From: a virus
Direction: 5' to 3' (one strand)
Virus record (IMG/VR): IMGVR_UViG_3300025732_003547
Span: 1 to 22,025 of that record
Length of the DNA: 22,025 nt
The translations under genes and the position numbers were made by a program. The notes under the pieces were generated by a model. The model was not told the origin of the DNA. It was given only the letters and a program-made list of their open reading frames with translations, and searched no databases. Below, in pieces: positions 5,921 through 10,873 of this stretch (its first letter is position 1; each line of letters begins with the position of its first letter).

Positions 5921-8900
5921 TACGCTTTAATCGGTGTCCCTTACTCGTAAGAGTATTGACGAAACTGGGTGAATTGCTGGAAACCGAAAGGCAATCAGCA
6001 GCCAAGCCTTAGATACATCTAAGGAAGGTTCAGAGACTACCTGAGGAGTTGAGTCTCCTTAATAACAGGTTTAAGTGCCCAGCCCCTTCTATGAAGGGTG
6101 AAGATATAGTCCACACATCTACTGTTGACTTTTTTATTTCAAATGTTGTATAAATAATACAGTATTTGAGAACCAAATGTTAAACTTAACTGAAACTGAT
6201 GTTGCTTGGATTGCTGGTATTTTAGAAGGTGAAGGATACTTTGGGATAGACAATCGTTCCAAAGACCGTTATGAAGTTTCTAAAACACCACCATCACCTT
6301 ATATTAGAGTTTCTATGGTAGATGAAGATATTATCCAAAGGTTAAGTAAACTTTTAGATAAGTCTTATTTCTTACCATCAAGAAAAACTGTAAAAGGTAA
6401 ACAAGTTTATACACTTCACATCGGAGAAAAAGAAAAGGTCTTATTCATTCTACAAAAAATACTTCCTTATATGGGAGTAAGACGAGGAGAAAGAATAACC
6501 GAATGTATTTCTCATCTACAAACTTGGAAAGAGTGGGTAGAAAATGGTGGAAGAAGTGAAATGGCTAAGTTAGGTTATGAAGCAAGACTTGATGAGTATG
6601 GTACTTGCTCTGGTGGAAATCCAAATGGAATAAACCAGTTTACAAAATCTCAACAGAAACAACCTAAGTCAGAAGATATGGTTGTTTGTTAGATGATGCG
6701 ATGGGATCAGAGAACCTGTTGCTGGGTCTCTAATGTACGGCAACAACATCTAGATGGTGTCACTTACGAGTAATCGTAAGAAGTAAATTGGGTGAATTGC
6801 TGGAAAGGGATAACCACTCCAATCAGCAGCCAAGTCCCGAGTACACTTGGGAAAGGTTCAACGACTACCTGAGGAGTTCAGTCTCCTTAATAACAGGATT
6901 AAGCGCCCAACTCCTTTATGCTATAATTAGTATAAAGGATGAAGATATAGTCTAACTTCCATGATAACTTACTTAGCGATACGACTTTCTAACGGAGATT
7001 ATTATTGGGGTTCAACCTCAATGACCCTCAAAAAAAGGGAAAGATTTCATAGAAAGTTTAAAGGAAATGACCATTTTCATAACTCTCTTAAAAAGTATCC
7101 CAATGATTGGATATTTCTAGAAATATTCAATGAAGATACTGACAAAAGAGAAACTGAAAGAGAAATGCTTTCTATCCATTACGGTAGAAATGGTTGTTTA
7201 AATCTTTCTAATGAACCTCAAGGTTGGGGAACTGGTAAAAATCATGCCAGAAATAAAAATCCTCAATATTGGGAGCATTTGAAAGGTGATAATCACCCAA
7301 GACGAAAAAATCCTGAAAAATGGAATAATTCTATTGGAGATAATCATTGGACTAAATCTGCAGATAAGGAATATCTTAAGCAATTTGCTAAGCATCTTCC
7401 GATATTATCGGGTGATTCTAATCATATGAAGAATCCTGAAGTTGCTAAGAAAGTTTCTAAGTGGAGACAAGGAAAAAATATAGAACCTTGGATTGTTGCT
7501 GATGAAATCTATGAAATATGGATTACATCTGGCAAACCCAAACCCACAGCTAAAGCGTGGGCAATGAAAACTAATTTTCCTCATTATTCACTTAGGTCTA
7601 TGGTTGCTTCATTTTTAGAAGGTTGGATACCTTATGAAGATGAAGAATGGATTTCATGGAAGGCATCTCTGGTGCCGTAGTACCGAGTTCAAATGCTATT
7701 GGATTGCATCTCTATAATCTTTGGGATGCTGCTTCTATTGATGAAGCACTTTATAATGGTTGGGCATATCAAGCAGTGGTATTTCACTTTTTGATTGGTG
7801 TTTGGTGCTATCTTGGTCGTGAGTGGGAACTCTCATTTAGACTCGGGATGCGTCCTTGGATTGCAGTTGCTTATAGTGCTCCTGCTATTGCTGCTACTGC
7901 TGTATTTCTAATTTATCCTTTTGGACAAGGTTCGTTTTCAGATGGAATGCCTCTAGGTATTTCCGGTACTTTTAATTATATGCTTGTATTTTCTGCAGAG
8001 CATAATATTCTTATGAATCCTCTGCATATGCTTGGAGTTGCTGGTGTTTTTGGAGGAAGTCTTTTCTCCGCAATGCATAGGGAACTGTGCCCTTGCTGAG
8101 TAATCAGTAAGTGAAAATCGGGTGAACTGCTGGAAACCTAAGTTACTAAAATGTTACTTGACTTATATAAATAACTCTGGTAACATAAACTTTATGACCA
8201 ACGATTACTTATCTTTTATTGAGGAATGTAAATCAAAAACATATCCTCCCAATACTTATCTTGAAGAACACCATATTGTCCCAAAACATGATGGTGGTCT
8301 TGATAATCCAGAAAATCTTATTTCACTATCTTTTGAAGACCACATACTCGCACATAAAATAAGGTACGATGTATACAGTCAAGTATATGATTTAGCAGCA
8401 TATAACTTGATGTGTGGTTTTGATAGTGAAGGTTGGAGACTTCTTAGAGTTGAAGGTGCTTATAAAACACACGAAGTACTAAGATTATCCAAGAAAAACT
8501 TTTGGAATTCTGATTATCAAAAAGAGATGTCTGCTCGTTCTGTGAAGTCTGAATATGCTATGAAAATGAGAAGTATTGGTGGTAAAGTGGGAGGTAAAAA
8601 TAGAAACAAAAATGTTGCTATTACTTCTACAGATAAGTACATTTTTTCTTTCAATAAGATTGAAACAATTTGTATAATAAATTGTGAAACTGGTGGTGAG
8701 GTTTTGGATGAACTACAAAAAATAGTTCCAATCAAAAACTTCAAGAGAGTTACTCCTCTTTTAAAAGGTGAAAGAAAAACTGCTTATTATTGGTCTTGTA
8801 AAAAAGTTTAGTAATATGGTAATCAGCATCCAAGTCTTGAGTACACTCAAGAAAGGTTCAGAGACTACCTGAGGGGTTTAGTCCCCTTAATAACAGGTTT

Positions 8901-9896
8901 AAGTGCCCGACAACCTAATAAAATAGGTTGATGATATAGTCCACACCTTATGAAAATAAGGAATAGAGGTGGGTTCCCTCGTAACCTCCTCACTGGTTCG
9001 TGAAACCACCGAAAATGAATCCCAGAACTATGGATACAAGTTCGGTCAAGAAGAAGAGACCTATAACATCGTTGCCGCACATGGTTACTTTGGTCGTCTT
9101 ATCTTCCAGTACGCATCATTTAACAACTCTCGTTCACTGCACTTCTTCCTTGCTGCTTGGCCAGTAATTGGAATTTGGTGTGCTGCTATGGGAATTGCCG
9201 TTTCATCTTTCAATTTGAATGGTCTAAATTTTAATCAGAGTATTCTTGATTCTCAAGGTCGTGTAATTAAAACTTGGGCTGACTTATTGAATGGTGCTAA
9301 TCTTGGTATGGAAGTGATTTCTTAAATGTAGTCACCCTGGAATAGGAATATTCCTTGACAAACTGGGTTAAACGGGGAAACTCTCAAGTAGACAATCCCG
9401 TACCAATCCGAAGAGGACATAGGTTCTTCGGCAGGTCTAACGACTAGGTAGTGAGTTCCAACAATAATCTACCCACGAATGCCCAGCATCCAGAACGGAT
9501 GAAGAGATAGTCTGGTCTTACTGGCGACAGTAAGAAGTAAAGGATAAAGAACCTTTACGATAACAAAAACGGCATGAACGCAACGCCCATTATGAAAATG
9601 GTGGCTTCATCAAGTAATTGATGAATGAAAATCGGATGAATTGCTGGAACCCCTCCAAAATATAAGGGCAATCAGCATCCAAGCCTCAAACGAACTTTTG
9701 AGGAAGGTTCAACGACTAGGTGGTTTAGGAAGCGTCCTATGTAATACACCATTAGCGTCCGACAACCTAACAAGGTTGATGATATAGTCTTCTCCATAAG
9801 AATGGTAAACTTATGGGTTCAGAGAATTTTCCGCTAGATTTGGCCGCAGTAGATGCAACTCCTGTTGCTCTTATGACTGCCCCTACAATCGGTTGA
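5739..9896 (+). CDS. psbA: psbA, photosystem II D1 protein, six exons split by five group I introns
   Basis: Join 5739-5920, 6699-6749, 7664-8078, 8972-9318, 9572-9590, 9825-9896. The total is 1086 nt, coding for 361 residues, against about 360 for normal D1. I start at [17 protein letters not shown] (5739); ATG 5709 would add ten atypical residues. Numbering runs one ahead of standard D1. Tyr161, Asp170, Glu189, His190, His198, His215, His332, Glu333, His337, Asp342 and Ala344 (standard numbers) are all kept, with a processed C-terminal tail. Residue 130 is Glu, the high-light D1 type. D1 binds P680, pheophytin, QB and the Mn cluster in the thylakoid membrane. Phage copies replace photodamaged host D1 during infection. 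Unusual changes include H195N, F197L, G110W, P111A and R323G. All five junctions fit group I splicing rules. Confidence 0.93.
6149..6156 (+). promoter_or_regulatory. late promoter TATAAATA inside intron 1
   Basis: A perfect T4-type late promoter box ends 20 nt before the LAGLIDADG start codon. TTGACT at 6125-6130 with an 18-nt spacer to TATAAA could also serve host sigma70. It implies expression of the endonuclease independent of psbA splicing. Confidence 0.65.
6177..6692 (+). CDS. LAGLIDADG-family homing endonuclease (intron 1)
   Basis: A 171-residue protein with one LAGLIDADG-type motif, [15 protein letters not shown] at residues 10-24. The acidic residue of GEG supplies the metal ligand, and the helix forms the dimer interface. 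Single-motif members act as homodimers on near-palindromic sites. A downstream [13 protein letters not shown] region fits the alpha-beta-beta-alpha fold. It should cut intronless psbA near codon 60 and so spread the intron. The gene starts after the intron core and ends 6 nt before the 3' splice site. The C-terminal part ([14 protein letters not shown]) is of unknown role. LAGLIDADG enzymes are much less usual in phages than HNH or GIY-YIG types. Confidence 0.85.
   Translation: MLNLTETDVAWIAGILEGEGYFGIDNRSKDRYEVSKTPPSPYIRVSMVDEDIIQRLSKLLDKSYFLPSRKTVKGKQVYTLHIGEKEKVLFILQKILPYMGVRRGERITECISHLQTWKEWVENGGRSEMAKLGYEARLDEYGTCSGGNPNGINQFTKSQQKQPKSEDMVVC
6699..6749 (+). CDS. psbA: psbA exon 2 (51 nt)
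   Basis: Codes for the lumenal segment [16 protein letters not shown] plus split isoleucine codons at each end. It includes the equivalents of D1 Asp61 and Glu65 in the proton exit channel. Unspliced, it hits TAG right after Ile (6751-6753). Confidence 0.9.
6750..7663 (+). ncRNA. psbA group I intron 2 (914 nt, GIY-YIG ORF)
   Basis: Lies in the Ile77 codon (standard number) after exon end AACAT. The guide GGTGT gives the U-G pair, and the intron ends in G before CATCTCTGG. P2 is CTTACGA-gtaa-TCGTAAG with a GNRA-type loop. Core elements: P near 6800-6815, Q near 6820-6835 (CAATCAGCAGCCAAG), R near 6855-6868 and S at 6941-6953 (GAAGATATAGTCT). P8 is CCTTTAT/ATAAAGG. The core is nearly the same as intron 1, including the guide sequence. 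The ORF begins right after S and runs across the 3' splice site into exon 3. Confidence 0.9.
6961..7680 (+). CDS. GIY-YIG homing endonuclease with NUMOD-type DNA-binding repeats (intron 2)
   Basis: A 239-residue protein. The N-terminal catalytic domain opens [18 protein letters not shown], a GIY-YIG variant in which the second motif reads YWG. Arg and Glu in the following helices (KKRERF; EREML) are candidate catalytic residues. The middle carries several GDNH/GKNH-xx-KNPE repeats (about residues 90-170) like NUMOD3 DNA-binding modules. The C-terminal [12 protein letters not shown] looks like an IENR-type helix-turn-helix. The stop codon lies at 7678-7680, inside exon 3, so the last codons overlap psbA in another frame. 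No late promoter box or good Shine-Dalgarno is seen. It likely cuts intronless psbA near codon 77. Confidence 0.85.
   Translation: MITYLAIRLSNGDYYWGSTSMTLKKRERFHRKFKGNDHFHNSLKKYPNDWIFLEIFNEDTDKRETEREMLSIHYGRNGCLNLSNEPQGWGTGKNHARNKNPQYWEHLKGDNHPRRKNPEKWNNSIGDNHWTKSADKEYLKQFAKHLPILSGDSNHMKNPEVAKKVSKWRQGKNIEPWIVADEIYEIWITSGKPKPTAKAWAMKTNFPHYSLRSMVASFLEGWIPYEDEEWISWKASLVP
7664..8078 (+). CDS. psbA: psbA exon 3 (415 nt)
   Basis: Codes for residues 79-216 plus one base of codon 78, from [13 protein letters not shown] to SLFSAMH. It holds Tyr161 (YZ), Asp170, Glu189, His190, the P680 ligand His198 and the non-haem iron/QB ligand His215. This exon carries most of the substitutions that depart from typical D1. 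Its first bases are also read in another frame by the intron 2 endonuclease gene. Confidence 0.92.
8166..8173 (+). promoter_or_regulatory. late promoter TATAAATA inside intron 3
   Basis: A perfect T4-type late box ending 20 nt before the HNH start codon at 8194, the same spacing as in intron 1. Confidence 0.65.
8194..8811 (+). CDS. HNH homing endonuclease (intron 3)
   Basis: A 205-residue protein with the HNH core [20 protein letters not shown] then [13 protein letters not shown]: paired His, central Asn and a final His, the T4-phage-like HNH layout with no zinc cysteines. A basic central stretch ([12 protein letters not shown]) and a C-terminal domain with YYWSCKKV may bind DNA. The frame is open from 8122, but I start at 8194 (MTNDYLSF). 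The upstream part reads through the intron core, and the late promoter lies 20 nt before this ATG. The gene is inserted in loop P5, unlike the ORFs of introns 1 and 2. It should cut intronless psbA near codon 215. Confidence 0.85.
   Translation: MTNDYLSFIEECKSKTYPPNTYLEEHHIVPKHDGGLDNPENLISLSFEDHILAHKIRYDVYSQVYDLAAYNLMCGFDSEGWRLLRVEGAYKTHEVLRLSKKNFWNSDYQKEMSARSVKSEYAMKMRSIGGKVGGKNRNKNVAITSTDKYIFSFNKIETICIINCETGGEVLDELQKIVPIKNFKRVTPLLKGERKTAYYWSCKKV
8972..9318 (+). CDS. psbA: psbA exon 4 (347 nt)
   Basis: Codes for [14 protein letters not shown] through LGMEV and the first two bases of the Met331 codon (standard number). It contains the QB pocket loop and His272 region ([14 protein letters not shown]). 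Ending at 9318 rather than 9319 restores the invariant Met and gives the U-G pair with the intron guide GTCAC. Confidence 0.88.
9319..9571 (+). ncRNA. psbA group I intron 4 (253 nt, no ORF, different subgroup)
   Basis: Interrupts the Met331 codon (standard number). Exon end GTGAT pairs fully with guide GTCAC (9331-9335), including U-G at the splice site, and the intron ends in G at 9571. Core: P near 9370-9381 (AAACGGGGAAAC), Q near 9391-9405 (GACAATCCCGTACC), R near 9433-9450 (GGTCTAACGACTAGG), S at 9501-9513 (GAAGAGATAGTCT). These differ clearly from the other four introns. There is no endonuclease gene, so homing would need a protein made elsewhere. Size and lack of an ORF recall the known psbA intron of cyanophage S-PM2, but I cannot confirm the insertion site. 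Confidence 0.85.
9572..9590 (+). CDS. psbA: psbA micro-exon 5 (19 nt)
   Basis: One base completing Met331, then His-Glu-Arg-Asn-Ala-His. It includes D1 His332, Glu333 and His337 (standard numbers), which surround the Mn4CaO5 cluster. It is bounded by introns 4 and 5. Confidence 0.88.
9591..9824 (+). ncRNA. psbA group I intron 5 (234 nt, no ORF)
   Basis: Inserted between His337 and Asn338 codons (standard numbers). Exon end CCAT pairs with guide GTGG (U-G at the splice site), and the intron ends in G at 9824. P2 is a perfect TTCATCAA-gtaa-TTGATGAA hairpin. Core: P near 9637-9650 (GAATTGCTGGAACC), Q near 9669-9683 (CAATCAGCATCCAAG), R near 9706-9720 and S at 9778-9790 (GATGATATAGTCT). It belongs to the same family as introns 1-3; its P8/S end is closest to intron 3. 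It is a minimal intron with no endonuclease gene. Confidence 0.88.
9825..9896 (+). CDS. psbA: psbA exon 6 (72 nt, 3' end)
   Basis: Codes for [20 protein letters not shown] then TIG and TGA. It includes the Mn ligands Asp342 and Ala344, and the C-terminal extension that CtpA normally removes after Ala344. The stop codon overlaps the -35 box of the next promoter. Confidence 0.92.
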   Translation, partial: NFPLDLAAVDATPVALMTAPTIG

Positions 9897-9920
9897 TAAC
9901 AACTGAATAACTGATATAAT
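9893..9920 (+). promoter_or_regulatory. sigma70-type promoter overlapping the psbA stop
   Basis: TTGATA (9893-9898), a 16-nt spacer and the perfect TATAAT (9915-9920). The -35 box overlaps the psbA stop codon. The expected start near 9927 falls inside the 5' arm of the following terminator, so transcripts made here cannot fold the full hairpin. Confidence 0.65.
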
Positions 9921-9921
9921 T

Positions 9922-9946
9922 AGAGGGTGTAACAACCCTCTTTTTT
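9922..9946 (+). terminator. Rho-independent terminator after psbA
   Basis: AGAGGGT (9922-9928) and ACCCTCT (9935-9941) form a perfect 7-bp stem with a 6-nt loop, followed by a run of T to 9946. It ends the psbA transcript. The next ATG follows directly after the T run. Confidence 0.85.
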
Positions 9947-10069
9947 ATGTCTCATAACCCCCAACACGAACCAATGCCCAACTGGGTCATCTGGGCAGGA
10001 ATAGGTCTAATGGGATTCACAGTTCTTATCTTTGTTGCATTTACTCTGGGTCAAATCTACTGGGGATAA
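9947..10069 (+). CDS. 40-residue single-span membrane protein, unknown
   Basis: ATG at 9947, stop TAA at 10067-10069. The product starts with a polar SHNPQHEPMPNW segment and continues into one strong hydrophobic span (VIWAGIGLMGFTVLIFVAFT), ending LGQIYWG. It sits right after the terminator T run and about 20 nt from a predicted transcription start, with no Shine-Dalgarno. The size and topology fit small thylakoid subunits, but I recognise no specific one. It lies between psbA and the carbon-metabolism genes. Confidence 0.6.
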   Translation: MSHNPQHEPMPNWVIWAGIGLMGFTVLIFVAFTLGQIYWG

Positions 10070-10073
10070 TAAG

Positions 10074-10148
10074 ATGCTATTCATTCTCTCTGTTTTCATA
10101 ATCTTTGGACTCTTCCTTTTCATAATGTCTATTACACAAGATCTTTAA
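10074..10148 (+). CDS. 24-residue hydrophobic peptide, unknown
   Basis: ATG at 10074 lies 4 nt after the previous stop, with AATAAG just before it; TAA is at 10146-10148. The product (MLFILSVFIIFGLFLFIMSI then TQDL) is almost entirely one membrane helix. It is arranged like an operon partner of the 40-residue protein. It could be a chance ORF, but hydrophobic microproteins next to phage photosynthesis genes deserve a look. Confidence 0.4.
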   Translation: MLFILSVFIIFGLFLFIMSITQDL

Positions 10149-10193
10149 TATCTTCAAATCATAACATTTTGCAGACAGTCAAAAATAACTTCT

Positions 10194-10199
10194 TATAAT
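10194..10199 (+). promoter_or_regulatory. -10 box candidate for talC
   Basis: A perfect TATAAT. The best -35 is weak (TTGCAG at 10169-10174, spacer 19). The expected start near 10206 leaves about 17 nt before the ATG at 10223, and this supports that start codon over the ATG at 10205. Confidence 0.4.
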
Positions 10200-10222
10200 T
10201 ACTAATGAGTTCTTATACTTAT

Positions 10223-10873
10223 ATGAAGATCTTTTTAGACACAGCAGATGTTTCACTTATTGGTTCAGCATACGACACAGGATTAATAGATGGAGTCACT
10301 ACAAATCCCACTCTAATCCTTAAAAGTGGTAGACAACTTCAAGAAGTTATTACAGAAATCTCAACAGCATTTCCAGAACTAAAAAGCATTTCGGCAGAAG
10401 TCGTTGCAGATACTGCAGAAGAAATGCAATCTCAAGCAAAAAACTATTATACAATTTCACCAGCAGTTACAATTAAGGTTCCTTGTACTGTTGAAGGACT
10501 CAAAGCATGTAAGTTTCTTTCGGATAAAGGAATTCAAACCAATGTAACTTTGGTGTTCTCAGTTGCACAGGCAATTCTAGCATCCAAAGCAGGAGCAACA
10601 TTCATTTCTCCATTCGTAGGTCGTTGGATGGATAATTCTGTGGATGGCATTGAACTTATCAAGAACATTCGTAAGGCATTTGACTATTCTTATATTCCCA
10701 CACAAATTCTTGCAGCATCTCTTCGTGATGTAAGACAGGTAGAACAATCTTTTCTTGTCGGTGCTGATGTGGTTACAATTCCTCCTATTGTATTTTGGTC
10801 AATGTATAAGAATATTCTCACGGAAAAAGGTATTGAACAGTTCAATAAGGATTGGGCAGAAGTAACTAAATGA
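10223..10873 (+). CDS. talC: transaldolase, TalC type
   Basis: A 216-residue protein of the short TalC/MipB transaldolase class, normal length. Motifs in order: MKIFLDTAD at the N-terminus, DGVTTNPTLI, AEVVADT, TIKVPCTVEGL with the Schiff-base lysine at about residue 85, NVTLVFSVAQA, SPFVGRWMD and QVEQSFLVGADVVTIPP. It moves a dihydroxyacetone unit between sugar phosphates in the pentose phosphate pathway, in the cytoplasm. The frame is open to ATG 10205, but MKIFLDTAD is the usual start of the family. It overlaps zwf (ATGA). Cyanophage TalC is thought to push host carbon toward NADPH and ribose-5-phosphate during infection. Confidence 0.95.
   Translation: MKIFLDTADVSLIGSAYDTGLIDGVTTNPTLILKSGRQLQEVITEISTAFPELKSISAEVVADTAEEMQSQAKNYYTISPAVTIKVPCTVEGLKACKFLSDKGIQTNVTLVFSVAQAILASKAGATFISPFVGRWMDNSVDGIELIKNIRKAFDYSYIPTQILAASLRDVRQVEQSFLVGADVVTIPPIVFWSMYKNILTEKGIEQFNKDWAEVTK

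Larger units (their letters stand above)
5921..6698 (+). ncRNA. psbA group I intron 1 (778 nt, LAGLIDADG ORF)
   Basis: Lies in the Ile60 codon (standard number) after exon end GACAT. The guide GGTGTC pairs with this end, with U-G at the splice site, and the intron ends in G. Core elements: P at 5971-5984 (GAATTGCTGGAAAC), Q at 5992-6006, R around 6028-6040 (GGTTCAGAGACTAC), S at 6101-6112 (AAGATATAGTCC). The hairpin CTTA-CTCG-TAAG is a reduced P2. The endonuclease gene comes after S, so the catalytic core is uninterrupted. Core similarity to introns 2, 3 and 5 is strong. Bases 6035-6080 differ from intron 2 at only 3 of 46 positions. Confidence 0.9.
8079..8971 (+). ncRNA. psbA group I intron 3 (893 nt, HNH ORF in P5)
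   Basis: Lies between His215 and Gly216 (standard numbers). Exon end GCAT pairs with guide GTGC (U-G at the splice site), and the intron ends in G. P2 is CTGA-gtaa-TCAG-like. P lies at 8118-8135 (GGTGAACTGCTGGAAACC) and Q only at 8819-8834 (TAATCAGCATCCAAG), so the ORF sits in the P5 region and splits the core. R is near 8855-8868 and S at 8931-8942 (ATGATATAGTCC). Bases 8863-8908 match intron 1 6035-6080 at 43 of 46 positions, and two of the changes convert a GGAG/CTCC stem to GGGG/CCCC. Confidence 0.9.

Noticed and set aside
8122-8193. Upstream start for the intron 3 HNH protein
   Set aside because: The extra 24 residues read through the intron P element, and the late promoter box sits between this start and the ATG at 8194.
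9317-9319. Exon 4 ending at 9319 with exon 5 starting at 9573 (Ile instead of Met at position 331)
   Set aside because: The alternative 9318/9572 junction gives the U-G pair with guide GTCAC and restores the invariant Met, so it is preferred.
5598-9325. Several separate ORFs that look like broken pieces of psbA (pseudogene or frameshifts)
   Set aside because: Between the pieces lie group I intron cores, and the pieces join in frame to a complete D1 with all key ligands, so this is an intron-split gene, not a decayed one.
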